Assembly (NCBI GenBank): GCA_022813625.1
Contig: JAKLMB010000056.1
Location: 29,696 to 93,695 of the forward strand
Direction of reading: 5' to 3'
Length of the DNA stretch: 64,000 nucleotides
DNA from: Aaosphaeria pasadenensis
Lineage: Eukaryota > Ascomycota > Dothideomycetes > Pleosporales
Shown: positions 32,434-43,378 of the stretch, piece after piece
Layout: the number at the start of each line of letters is the position of its first letter
Numbering within the stretch: the stretch's first letter is position 1
The notes under the pieces: generated by a model
Seen by the model: the letters and a program-made list of their open reading frames with translations, nothing else
Database searches by the model: none
What the model was told of the DNA's origin: nothing
Made by a program: the position numbers and the translations under genes

Positions 32434-33897
32434 TTATATCTCCTTCTTCTCCACCGTCGCCTTCACGGCCGGCCTCCTCAACCCCCCAAAAACCGCCGCG
32501 CAGACGGCCACCATGCCGGCTGCTCCAACCTTGTACGCGACATCCCGTCCCGCCCACCAATACACACTGCAGAAAACCAACGGCCCCAGACTCCTTCCCG
32601 CCTGCCCGAAACTCCTATGATTTCCCAACTTCACGCCCCTTTCCCCCTCCGCCGCCTCAAACGACGACAGCGAATTCAGTCCCGTGACGACCGTCGCGGA
32701 AGTGACCGCCAACAGCGTCGCCGCGGCGTACAGTCCCCGCTGCGTGGTCACGAACGAGAGAAGCGTGAACGCGAGGACGCAGGCAATCACGCCGGTTTTC
32801 ACGACGGAGAGCGGGTGCAGGCGGCGCACGAGGGTGCCCTGCAGGAGCGAGGCGACGAGCCCGATGAAGCCGAGGAGGCGGCCCGTGTCGCGGGACGTGT
32901 GGCCGAAGAGGTCGTAGGTCATGAAGGGGAGGGAGAACTCCATGCCGGAGAAGAAGAGGATGAAGAGGAAGTGCGTGGTGTTGAGGAGGGTGTGGGAGTT
33001 TGTGCGGGTGGTCTTCGGCTTCGAGGGGGTGGAGGAGGCGGGTTTGCCATTGGCGGTGGAGGTTGTTGCGGTGCCGTTAGTCGTGGGAGGTGATGATGTA
33101 GGGAGGGTCTCCGGGAGGCTGACGTAGAGGTAGATAGTCTCTGTGACGATCAAGAAGAGGGAGAATGCGGCTGCGCTGGCGAAGGGGTTCGCGGCAACGC
33201 TGGTAATCGTGCTGAGCCATGCGCCGAGCGCAGGGCCGAACGTGAACGCAATGCTGAAGCAGACGCCGACGAGCGCCATCGTCGCGCCTCGCTGGCTCTC
33301 GTCCGATATATCCGTCGCAATGGCCATCGCGAGTTGTACGTTTCCTTCACTCAGTCCTCCGACCACGCGGCTCAGGAGGAACGTCCGGAAGTCCGTCGCG
33401 GCGACCCACAGCGCGACGCTGAGGATGTTGCCGACCATGGACCATAGCAGCGCGGTCCTGCGGCCGTACTTGTCACTGAGGATGCCGATGACGGGCGAAG
33501 CGAGTGCCTGGAGGAAGGAGAAGAGCGACCCGAGGGCTCCGCCGAGGAGGACGATGTCATAGCGGTCGTTGATGGGCTTCGCGAATGAGTTCTTGTATGC
33601 GTTGAGGCCGGAGAAGATCTTAGCGAGGACGGTGGTGGACGAGTTGCCCTGCGCGGTCTCGTGGTCGCGGTAGAATTCGAGGAGTTTTGGGAAGAGGGGG
33701 AGGATGAATGTGAAGGATATCTGGTGGGAGTATGTGTTAGTGGTGGATGTTGGTGTTTGCGGAGTTGTTTACTTTAAAAGTAGTTGTGTTGAAGCTTTTG
33801 GGGGTGGATGACGTACGAGATCGAGGAGTAGCGATACGAAGAGTACCTTAAGCACCCTCTTTCGCAGCGCCGGCGTAACCGGTAGAGCTGCAGCCAT
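32434..33897 (-). CDS. MFS transporter, DHA1/TetA-like (MFSD10-like)
   Basis: A 12-helix major facilitator of 455 residues from two exons (33897-33817 and 33720-32434; 96-nt intron, GTACGT donor, phase 0). Exon 1 encodes the N-terminal tail and the start of TM1 (LKVLFVSLLLDL), continued by ISFTFILPLFPKLLEFY. The loop between TM2 and TM3 has the antiporter-type motif GILSDKYGRRTALLWS, and TM5 carries GPALGAWLS. A central loop of about 40 Thr/Ser/Pro-rich residues joins the two halves. The start pattern D-x-x-x-FTxILPLxPxxLE and the long luminal loop after TM1 resemble the MFSD10/TETRAN group more than fungal drug exporters. The substrate is unknown. Confidence 0.85.
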
Positions 33898-35800
33898 CGT
33901 TCTATGGATGTGATGCTAGAAGATATAATATTATATTATGCCCGAAATGCGCCAGAGATGCGATTGATTAATATTGTCGCGAGAGCCAGTCTATGTTCGT
34001 GCAAGAAGGTTGTAGATGATGTCTAAGGGAAGACAAAAATGTGTCTGTCGAACCGGGAACGTGGGATTCGTGATTGGGGATGAAACAGTTGGTTTGTGGA
34101 ACTGTCTGTCCCTCCTGGTCCTGGTCGTTGGGAGTTGGGAGTAATAATGTAACGCGCAGTGTTATACAAGTGCTGTAGCAGCGTGCCAGTAAGAAGCTGT
34201 GTAATTGTACTGTACAGGTGTCTTTCTCGTTAAAAATAGATTGCAATTAGAGTGGACCGTCGGCGCGCACGCGTTCCCAGGTTCGTTTGTGTATCGTCGG
34301 GTGGTGTGGATGGCGAGATGTCGATGGGTAAATTGGAAGAGGAAGAAGACGAGGAGGATAGATTGGACTGCAGGACGAGATGACGGAAGTGGAAGAAGAG
34401 GCCACGGGCAATGATTATGCACGCAACAATGCTACGAGGTAAGGATGAATGCCTGAACGAAAGAGTGGAAGGCGTGAGAAGAAGAACTGGAGAGGAGAAA
34501 TGAGTAAGATGTTGAGCTCGGCTCAGGTCGTCGTCGGCGTCAGCGAGCGGAGGGAGAGAAAAGATTGAAAGATGGAATTGTGGAAAGTTTTGACGTCAAG
34601 TACCTTAGTTATTGTATTAGTGTAGTGTGATAGTTGAAGAACAGGGACAATGTGAAACAAGACGAGACAAGACAAGGACGGAGGTGGTGGGACGATCCGT
34701 CGGATGTGGAGATGGAGATTACAAGTAGAAGAAGAGGAAACAAAACCTCCAACCACAGAATTGATTATTCTACCATATCACGATACATACTCCTAGCCAC
34801 GAGTAATGAATGAACAGCCACGATGGAAGTCGTAATAACTTGCTCAGACGATACTCTATAACTACTATTCTTGTCATTCTGTTAACTTCTTCGGGTGTTG
34901 GTCGGGCTTGTTATGTTATAGACGCCGAACCTTTCAAGTATTTCACCTAAGTCAAGCTGTATGGAAATATCTTCACGATTGATACTCTGTGATATCTAGA
35001 CCGCTTATTTCATGAATAGATTTGAATACATGCAATACCTTATTACATATACTGGTAAGAACTTTTTGGTCTACCACGGATGAAACAGGTGGAGAGCCGA
35101 ACTCTCGGCCCTATGAAGAATACGCAGATACAATCACACAACAAACATCACTCCAACATTTGCCACAGTCGCCAGCTCGCCGCTCGGGTTCTCCTGAGTA
35201 GCTGGAGCTACAATTGCAATCACAGTAATGTCCAATGTACGGAGCAATCCCAGTGTATCCAATATCAAACTCACGTCATCTGTAAGCATACTTCCAATCC
35301 CATTTCTATTTCTCATTCTCATCACTTACATTTACAATTGCAGTCACAACATGCGCACCAATTAACATTCACAAATAGTCAGGAGACAAAGGATAAGGTA
35401 AGACATCAAACCCTGACTTGACATGAAACGAGATGGTTGTTTCGAAACAAGCGATCATATTGCGGAATGGTTCCCGCCCGCTAGTCAGCTGCTACTTGTA
35501 TGGACCTATTTGATGAACTCCGAAGTATGGTAAGGTTGGATTGTGCGTATACGTACGGAGTAACATGAATTTCCATAATATATTGCTGGTGAAGAATTTG
35601 AAGACCGATTAAATGTCTTGCTACGATTCCCATAAGGTAGGCCATAATGTACGTGCATAACTTGTACTTTACCATGTACTACTACTCAGAGCAAACATGA
35701 ACCGAGGCAATCAGATCCACGACCGCCAAACCACGACCGTCAATCTACAACCCAACTTGACACCCCAATAGTACATCAACATCACACAACATACCACAAA
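33898..35800. other. Intergenic, 1.9 kb, no gene seen
   Basis: A shared upstream region of two divergent genes with only short unrelated frames. The segment 35140-35370 is rich in CA/TCA steps and has splice-like signals, but no coding potential was recognised. Confidence 0.5.
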
Positions 35801-36637
35801 ATGCCAGAATCAAAACCAGACGCAGAGGCAGATCGCCAGAAAGCCATGGCGGCCGTACAGGCCATGTTCCAAAGATACCACCTCTTATCCGCCCAACGGC
35901 CGAACGACCACATTGTAAGTCTCCACCTTCCACACGTGCACCATAGGACCAAATTTGAATTAAGAAGGTAGCTAACTTAGGACGAAAAGGATTTCGACCG
36001 CGAAGTTATGCGCAACATGAAGCTCGTCGATGCTGGCATGGACGGCTCGGTTGAGTTCGAATTGCTCATCACACCCAGTTACTCGAATTTGAATAGTACG
36101 TTTCTTCTTCCTAAGTACATCATTTCATTTTTACCGCATGCGTTTGTTCGTACTCTCCGATGACGAATTGGGAAATTCGTATATCATCAACTAGACCTGA
36201 ACTCCTTATTCCCAAAGCAACCCGAAGAAGGTATATAATGACATTGGCTATGAAAAGACGTAATGCACGGCGGCGCCGCGGGCGTAATATTCGACATGTC
36301 GACGACCACCGCCCTGTGCCCACTCGCACAGCCCGGATCCTGGGAATTCATGGGCGGCGTGACGCGCACGCTCAACATCTCGTACCTGAAAGCCGTCCCC
36401 ATCGGGACCACCGTGCGCCTCAAGTCGAAAGTCATGTCCGTGGGGCGGCAGATGGCGATGGTGAGGGGCACGATGGAGAGTCTGGATGGGAGGGTCACGT
36501 ATTGTACGGTTGAGCATCACAAGGTTAATGCGCCGGTGTTGGAGCATATGAGGGCTGTGAGGGTGGATTGGGATGAGGTGTTTGAGAGGGAGTGGGGGGT
36601 TAGGGAGGGGGGAGGGACGTTCAAGTCGAAGATGTAG
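35801..36637 (+). CDS. Hotdog-fold thioesterase (4HBT/PaaI-like)
   Basis: An acyl-CoA thioesterase-type protein of 202 residues. Three exons (35801-35914, 35981-36095, 36258-36637) sum in phase. The hotdog domain covers about residues 75-185: YSNLNNVMHGGAAGVIFDM is the conserved HGG-x-x-x-x-x-D element that opens the central helix, GSWEFMGGVTRTLNISYLK is the following strand pair, and PIGTTVRLKSKVMSVGRQMA and GRVTYCTVEHHK form the sheet edges. The second intron is long for this window (162 nt). No mitochondrial or peroxisomal signal is evident; the last residues are SKM, a weak PTS1 variant. The natural acyl substrate is unknown. Confidence 0.85.
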
Positions 36638-36955
36638 GAGGAAGAGATGCAAAGGGTGTTTCGAGAGAGGGGTTTGGTGCGATTTCAATGGTTCGTTGGC
36701 GTGCATACGTGCGTACAAGCTCGGTTCTGGTGTTGTTCATGATGATGTTGATGTTGTTGATGATAATATACCAACGCCTTTCCGTCGTAATGCAGGATTT
36801 GTACAATAGATGATACATCTTTCTTCTCCTTTCCCTGGCTGCCCATGATATAATCTCCCACGCTCTCTTCCTGCCTGATATCATACCTCCATTCTCTTCC
36901 CAGTGGATCCAATCTACTACTTCCTCTTCGTGAACTTCTTCGATTCTGTACGCCA

Positions 36956-37353
36956 TTAGTCTTCTGACACTCCAATTACCCATACTTATTTTGATCCACT
37001 CACCAGCAGCAGTCCTCTTCTTCTTCGGCGTCGCCTTGCCTCTACTCCGCGCAATCGTATGATGCTCCGCCCAGTCCTCTTCCTTGTCATCCATCACTTC
37101 ATACTGCGGATACAGCGCCCGGAGGTGCCTAATCGTTCCTATCCTAGGCGGGTAATACGATGCAACGGCTGGTCCCTTGAGGCGCTCGTGCAGGATGCGG
37201 GTTCCGAGGCGGAGGCCTTGTGGGTTGTATGTGGTGTTGAAGACCCGGCATTGGGTCTGGCGAATGAAGTCAGTCAATGCGATTGCTATTGCAGAGGAGT
37301 GTGATTGGATGTACCTTCATGAGGGCCAATATCCGCTCGCGTGCCACGGACAT
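36956..37353 (-). CDS. RSM27: Mitochondrial small-subunit ribosomal protein mS33 (S27)
   Basis: A structural protein of the mitochondrial 37S ribosomal subunit. Exon 1 (37353-37315) encodes the conserved MSVARERILALMK; exon 2 (37256-37004) begins TQCRVFNTTYNPQGLR and contains ILHERLKGPAVASYYPPR, the hallmark of the family, and a basic end RSRGKATPKKKRTAA. The frame then stays open through unlikely sequence to 36621, but a GTGAGT donor directly after the conserved end suggests a last intron of 40 or 43 nt and a tiny final exon ending in the TAA at 36956-36958. That gives about 99 residues, normal for mS33. It diverges from the RNase III gene with 209 bases between starts. Identity is firm; the last few residues are not. 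Confidence 0.85.
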
Positions 37354-37562
37354 TGTGTATGGGTGTGTGGTATGGCTAGAGGAGAATGCGGAGGTCCTGC
37401 GGAGGTGAATGTCTAATTGAGAAAACTTGGGCCTCGATATAAGCTAGCCTTTGTTGGGGTTAGCGCACTAGAGCTCATGAACTTTTTGTTCGACGTCTGG
37501 CTCAACCCCACCACCACAGACAACAACGGATTCGTCTTGTGCTATACCAGATATTCTTCGAT

Positions 37563-38936
37563 ATGGATAGAAGAGGAGGAGGCCCTCCTGCGAATAAAAG
37601 GCATAAACCCAATAACTTCGGTGCCCCACAAGGCAGGAACGGCATCCAAGGCGGCTCCAGCAATCACTCCAACCCGCGTCCGCAGCACCAAAACAAGGAC
37701 AAGTCGAATCCACTAGAGCTCCTCGAGCGTCTGCCAAACCCCAAAGACTGCGTCAGATGCAAGCTATCCGCCTCAGAAAGGGACAATGGCTTGATTGCAT
37801 TGTTGGATCAGCTCGTTCACGACGAATCCGGACCTGAAGCGGACACCTCAATCCTCCAGCACGCCCAGCAACTCCGCGCCTCTCTCTCCAAACGTGCAAC
37901 CGCCAACTCTCTCCCCTCCCAGCTCAAGCAACATCTCGATCAAAAACGCCCAGAAACAGAAAAATACGTCGTGGTCCCCTCATACATCGAAACGCGCCTC
38001 AATCGCGCAAAAGCCGTTCCACCACTTCCCCCAATCACAGAGCCCTACCTCGAAGAAGCCGTCTTCACCCACACATCCGCCAACTACACAGCTCTCGCCC
38101 GCCGCACCCTCAACGACGCGATCAACTACGAGCGCCTCGAGTTCCTCGGCGACGCATACATTGAGCTGGTCGCCTCCCGCCTCATCTACTCCCGCTTCCC
38201 GCACCTCGACCCCGCCAAGCAATCCTACTTCCGCGAGAACCTCGTCAAGAACGAGACACTACAGGCCTTCTCCGAAGCATATGGGTTTCCAGATCGCCTG
38301 AAGCATGGTGGCCATACGGACATGTCGGGCCAGAAGCACTGGACGAAGGTGCAGGCAGACGTCTTCGAAGCGTACGTCGCCGCGGTCGTGCTCTCGGATC
38401 CAGAAGATGGGTACAGGACGGCCGAGCAGTGGCTCACCGAGCTCTGGGCCCCGAAACTGCTCGAGTACAAGGAGGCGCCCGTCGAGAATCCAAAGGCACG
38501 TGACGAGATCAATAAACTGCTGATGGCGAAGGGGATCAAGCTCGACTACCGCATGGCGAAGGACATGCAGATGGTGGATGGACTGCAGAGGTTCTTCATC
38601 GATTTGTATCTGACAGGATGGGGTTTCGAGAATCAGCTTTTGGGGAGCGGAGAGGCGCAAAACAAGTCGCAAGCGTGTGTCTTCGCGGCCATGGATGCGC
38701 TACAGAATCAGATGGACATTGTCATGAAGGCGAATGCGAAGAAGTTGGAGGTGTACCCGCCTAAGCCGAAGGAAGACTCCGAGACTGTGGAGCCAAAGAA
38801 GCAGGGTAAACCAGAAGAGAAGGCGGAGAAGGACAGAACGGAGGAAAAAGCGCTTGACTCGTCCGAAGAAGACGAGAAAAAGAGGCGGAAAAGAGAGAAG
38901 AAGGATAAAAAGAAGCGAAAAGAGCTTGCATCTTGA
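37563..38936 (+). CDS. Ribonuclease III (Rnt1-like)
   Basis: A double-strand-specific endoribonuclease for rRNA, snRNA and snoRNA processing, nuclear or nucleolar by family. It has 457 residues and one exon. The N-terminal 60 residues are Gly/Asn/Gln-rich with a basic patch (RRGGGPPANKRHK). The RNase III domain spans about 165-300: it includes the signature NYERLEFLGDAYIELVAS with the metal-binding Glu and Asp, and the second acidic pair in KVQADVFEAYVAAVV. A dsRNA-binding-like region follows at about 330-390 (LQRFFIDLYLTGWGF...SQACVFAAMDAL). The C-terminal 60 residues are a charged Lys/Glu tail ending KKDKKKRKELAS, a likely nuclear localisation signal. Fungal Rnt1 proteins share this order. 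The ATG chosen lies eight codons after an in-frame GTG. Confidence 0.9.
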   Translation: MDRRGGGPPANKRHKPNNFGAPQGRNGIQGGSSNHSNPRPQHQNKDKSNPLELLERLPNPKDCVRCKLSASERDNGLIALLDQLVHDESGPEADTSILQHAQQLRASLSKRATANSLPSQLKQHLDQKRPETEKYVVVPSYIETRLNRAKAVPPLPPITEPYLEEAVFTHTSANYTALARRTLNDAINYERLEFLGDAYIELVASRLIYSRFPHLDPAKQSYFRENLVKNETLQAFSEAYGFPDRLKHGGHTDMSGQKHWTKVQADVFEAYVAAVVLSDPEDGYRTAEQWLTELWAPKLLEYKEAPVENPKARDEINKLLMAKGIKLDYRMAKDMQMVDGLQRFFIDLYLTGWGFENQLLGSGEAQNKSQACVFAAMDALQNQMDIVMKANAKKLEVYPPKPKEDSETVEPKKQGKPEEKAEKDRTEEKALDSSEEDEKKRRKREKKDKKKRKELAS

Positions 38937-39676
38937 TGACGGTATCTACGCACTACGGTCATGTCGAATTGCGATATGCTTATATGCATATATTCACAAG
39001 GATTTGAGGTATGTGAAATTCGACCTCACCAGAAACTCAACTACGTCAAAATATGACCGCCATATCATTTGTTATACCCAGGCCATATAATCCACCAAAA
39101 TAATCATTACTTCGACATGTCGCTCTCTTCATTCTCATCGTGTTATTAACAACCCCAAGCGCGAGTATGATGCTTCCGAGGCTATTACTCCTATGTTTCC
39201 CCACATCACAACACACGTGGAAATTCTACAACCATCAGAAGTCTATTTCAAGCGTCAATTAATGAATTCCATAGCTCCCGCCAAGGTATGTAAATTTATT
39301 TATATCCTTAACTTCCTCTCCAATCATATCCGCCCAGTATGCTTCGGTTAGTCGGATGTGGCCGAATTGTCCGGACTTCCGACCTCGATCTGATACTGAT
39401 GATTAAGAAACCCCCAAGCGCTTCACAATGCCGTACACATAGGAAGCTGTCAATAGTATAGCAAAGCGAAAGGCTATCGGAGTCTCTGAAACGGAGTCTC
39501 TTTCTAGCGTGGAAGTCGAGGGGAGTATATAATGTCGTGATCAGCGTGTGTATGTACTCATGTATTTGCTTCAATCACTCTTCAGTCAGTCTTTCCATAG
39601 CGCCTTTCCTTCCAATTAATCCATTTACCATCCATCCCTCGTTTCGAACATAAAAACTCTCGCTTCCCCATCAAAA
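38937..39676. other. Intergenic, no gene seen
   Basis: AT-rich spacer with the promoter of the small secreted protein in its right half. No supported coding frame. Confidence 0.45.
39526..39532 (+). promoter_or_regulatory. Possible TATA box
   Basis: TATATAA lies about 150 bases upstream of the ATG of the cysteine-rich secreted protein. That distance is long but allows a 5' leader. Confidence 0.3.
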
Positions 39677-40340
39677 ATGTACTCCCTCCGCACCATCTTC
39701 CTCCCCCTTCTCCTCGCCGCCCCATCCCTCATCGCGGCCGACTGCTTCAACATCGAGGGCGTCACCTTCACCGACATCACCCAAGGCGGCGCGGACCGCG
39801 CCAACAACCTGGAGTGGCGGGTCCGAGACTCCAACCAGCAGGAGTTGTGCATCGTCGAGAGGAGTCCAGACAGCGCGGGCAAGGCGGATTGCACGGCGGA
39901 GGGGTCGAGCCTGGAGTGGACGTACGATTCTGGGAGCTTCAACGCTACGGCTACCTACTGTCCGGGTGGAGGCAAGAAGTGGTGAGTCTCTTTGTTTTTC
40001 CCTTCATGTTTCGGGGTTTCTGTCTTCTGTCGTCTTGAATGGCATGGTGCTGTCGTCCTTGTTGATGATGATGCCGTGCATACTTTCTGGACTACTCGAC
40101 TCCCAACTTTCATCAGTCCCGTCCCCACTCCTCATCGCCTTTCCTTCTCATCCCTTGCATACATCCCGCAGGACCTTTTCCCCCTAGCTAACGAACCTCA
40201 GCGTGACCGCGGGATTCAACGGTAGCGGAGACGTGGACCCGTGGGCTACATGCAGGCGCGGCTGCAGGATGTGCAACCCGCAGAACACACCCCAGTGCGA
40301 TTGCGGCGGCTGCAATGGTGCTAGGGACGCCTGCCAGTGA
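39677..40340 (+). CDS. Small secreted cysteine-rich protein (effector-like)
   Basis: No family was recognised. Two exons (39677-39981, 40202-40340) give 147 residues. The ATG opens a strong signal peptide (MYSLRTIFLPLLLAAPSLIA, then ADC). The mature chain of about 127 residues has 12 cysteines; seven are crowded into the last 43 residues in the order TC, RGC, RMC, QC, DC, GGC, DAC. This even number and spacing suggest a disulfide-knotted C-terminal module after a beta-rich N-terminal half. The intron (220 nt) is much longer than others in the window and falls before the Cys-rich exon; joining TG to C makes the cysteine at the junction. Size, secretion and cysteine content fit a candidate effector or antimicrobial protein, but function is unknown. 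Confidence 0.75.
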
Positions 40341-41243
40341 TTTGTGTGCTGTTTTTGCCTTGTTTCGTTTGTCTGTCCGATTTGGATTGCTTTAGAGCTT
40401 TGCAAGGAATGGCGTCATTTGTATAGGGAGTGGTGTTCTCCCTCTGTGGATATGGTGGATCATTCTCAGCTTGAGAACTTCTTTGGTATTTGGAGGGTTA
40501 AACTTGAATGAGGACGGTTGGGAGGATTAGGGGACTGTACGAGGATATGTGTACATTGTCATAAAGGTCCCAGGTCCATAGGTCGTTGGAAAAAAGAAAT
40601 TCAATACATGAAGATTTCGATATTCGCGCATTAGAAGTTATGTTTCCACGTTAATGATTGATTGTTCCTACGAATATAACATTGCTGGTCGTTGGAGATG
40701 GAATTGTTGTTCCCAGACGAGTTGGATATGTTATGTCTCGGTGAATAGCTACGTCATGACGCGGATTGTTCGAGCATTATTGCACGATCCATGAATCGAC
40801 CTTAGTTGCACTTTGGGGCAAAATTCGGCATTTGATTATGCCGATGAAATATATTGGCGGTAGAGGTTTGTTTTACGAACATATACTGTAATAGGCATAA
40901 GTATAATTATGTATTATTGCCTACGAGTAATGCAGAGTGAAACAGGCCAACCCCGCTCGTTAAGTCCGACTCGACTCCAACCTCGGGATCTTTGGAAGAT
41001 CGACCAACCAACCACATAACAACGGCAGGTTTCCCCATACTAATACCCCATAGTAATCGGCCATTCTGACCTCGGCGATCTGCAAACGAGACACTGGTAC
41101 TGTTATTTTGATCGGACCTATTTGCAATTGTCGATTTCCTCGAACATCTACATTCATCATTGTCGTCGCTGTTCATAGTCGACTCTCTCTTCTTTCTCTC
41201 TCCTTATTGAAGCGATTGTTGTAACAACATACGAGCAGTGAAG
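40341..41243. other. Intergenic, 0.9 kb, no gene seen
   Basis: AT-rich, no recognisable gene on either strand. Contains the promoter of the acyl-CoA synthetase. Confidence 0.5.
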
Positions 41244-43229
41244 ATGGCTGCAACGGGTGCTGCTGCTCTGGCTGGCATTACTAGCCTGGCGGCCTACATC
41301 AATGCAAAGTATCACATCAAACAGGACCTGCGAGTCTTGAAGAAACGGAAACAAGCTCTGCAATGGTACAGTGAGCTAGGTACGTTCTCTCGAAGAGATA
41401 TCATTACGAAAGTCTACTATGACTAGTGGATATCGAAGAAATAACTAATCCTAATTACAGAAAAACGCAACCTCATCTCTCCGTGGTACTCGTTTGTAGA
41501 ACACGTGCCCAAGCATCCCAATGAAGAATGCATCTGGTCGCGGGAAAAGAGTTATACATGGCAAGAAACGCACGACCGCGCCATCCAATGGGCGCAGTTC
41601 TTCCTGTCCAAGGGCGTAACCCCAGGTGACATGGTCGGCACGTATTTGATGAACTCCGCGGACTTCCTGGTGATATGGCTGGGACTATTCTGCATCGGAT
41701 GCGCTCCTGCAATGTTGAATTACAATCTCAAAGGCGACGCCCTCATCCACTGTCTCAAGATTGCTGGAGTGAAGTTGGTGCTTGTCGACGTCGACCCGGA
41801 ATGCCGCGAGAGGTTCGAAGCAAGCCGTGACAGAGTCGAGAATGAGTTGAACGTTACGCCATACTTGGTCGACGACGAGCTGCTATCGTCTATATACGCC
41901 GGCAAAGTAGATTTGCCAGGTGACGAGTTCCGAGCGCGAGTGACTGGACCTTCCCCATCCTGTCTGCTCTACACATCCGGCACCACGGGGCTCCCAAAGG
42001 CAGGCATGTACACCATTGCACGGTTCCACGAGCGCGGGAACCCAGAAAACCTTTCCTTCGACCAGAAGGCCGGACCGGACGGCGACAGGTGGTACTGCTG
42101 TATGCCTTTGTTTCACGGCACAGGCGGGCTTTCCACCATGGGCGCGCTCACAAGCGGACTGTCCGCTGCGGTAGGTCGCAAGTTCTCCGTGTCCACCTTC
42201 TGGAACGACATCCACGACTCCCGGTCCACCATCTTTGTCTATGTCGGCGAGGCCGCGCGTTACCTCCTTATGGCACCTCCCCACCCGCTCGAGCGTGACC
42301 ACCCACGCCTACGAGGCATGTTTGGCAACGGCATGCGGCCAGATGTCTGGGCGAAGTTCAAAGATCGCTTTGACGTTCCGGAAGTCATCGAATTCTTCAA
42401 TTCCACGGAGGGCGTTCTCGCCCTTGTGATCCATTCCAAAGGACCCTTTACCGAAAGCTGCGTTGGACAACACGGCCTCGTCCTCCGGCGTCTTCTGCAC
42501 GACACTCTCGTGCCCGTCGCCATCGACGCGGAAACAGGCGACCTTCTCCGGGACCCAGAGACCGGCTTTGTGAAGCGGAACTCGTACACTGACGGCGGCG
42601 AGATCCTCGTCAACGTGCCCAGCGAGGCGGCCTTCGCTGGCTATCACAACAACCCGACCGCAACGGCGAAGAAATTCGAGCGCAATGTCTTCAAAAAGGG
42701 CGACTTGTACTACCGCTCCGGAGATGCCCTTCGCCGCGACGATGACGGCCGCTGGTTCTTCCTCGATAGGCTCGGTGACACATACCGCTGGAAATCGGAG
42801 AACGTGTCCACTGCTGAGGTTGCCGAAGTATTGGGACGTTACCCCGGAATCTCGGAAGCGATGGTGTACGGTGTGCTTGTGCCCCGACACGACGGGAGGG
42901 CAGGCTGCGTGGCATTAAGGTTCGACTCCGCGGTTGCGTCGGCTGATACGTTTGACTGGAGTGCATTCCTGGCGTACGCGAGGAGCAAGCTGCCCCGATA
43001 TGCGGTGCCTCTTTTTGTGCGCCTTGTGTCTGAGTCCAGTCGGACAGACAACCAGAAGCAAAACAAGAGTCCATTGAAGGACGAGGGGATCGAGCTGGAG
43101 AGGTACGGCGAGAAGGTAGCTGATGGAAAGAACGATGTCGTGCTTTGGGTCAGGCCTGGCGGGGAGACATACGAGAGATTTGGTGTTGAGAATCTTGAGA
43201 AACTGAGGGCTGGCGGGATATTATTGTAA
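41244..43229 (+). CDS. Very-long-chain acyl-CoA synthetase / fatty acid transporter (FAT1-like)
   Basis: An AMP-forming ligase that activates long fatty acids to CoA esters, usually in the ER, lipid-droplet or peroxisomal membrane and coupled to uptake. Two exons (41244-41379, 41461-43229) give 634 residues. The N-terminal 25 residues are a hydrophobic Ala-rich segment (TGAAALAGITSLAAYI), a likely membrane anchor. The AMP-binding P-loop is LLYTSGTTGLPKAG; WYCCMPLFHGTGG follows; EFFNSTEGVLAL is the A5 region; YRSGDALRRDDDGRWFFLDRLGDTYRWKSENVST is the A7/A8 hinge with its FATP/VLACS signature. The C-terminus GGILL is not a classical PTS1. This FATP-like subgroup is known from yeast Fat1. The length is normal. 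Confidence 0.9.
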
Positions 43230-43378
43230 ATATATACATACACATATATATACGCGCACATAGTAGAACCGTGGAAGCATTTGTCCAATTTAACAACGCC
43301 AATCTGCAAAGGCCTGGCCACATCGATAATATTAACTGCGCTTTTTGATTGATGGACAGCCATAATTACGAGAATAGG

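Noticed and set aside
32419..33093. Plus-strand frame of 224 codons opposite the MFS gene
   Set aside because: Arg/Glu-rich translation with no family; antisense shadow of the transporter.
36621..37003. Long C-terminal extension of mS33 in the same frame
   Set aside because: Sequence after the conserved end is unlike any ribosomal protein and begins with a good splice donor.
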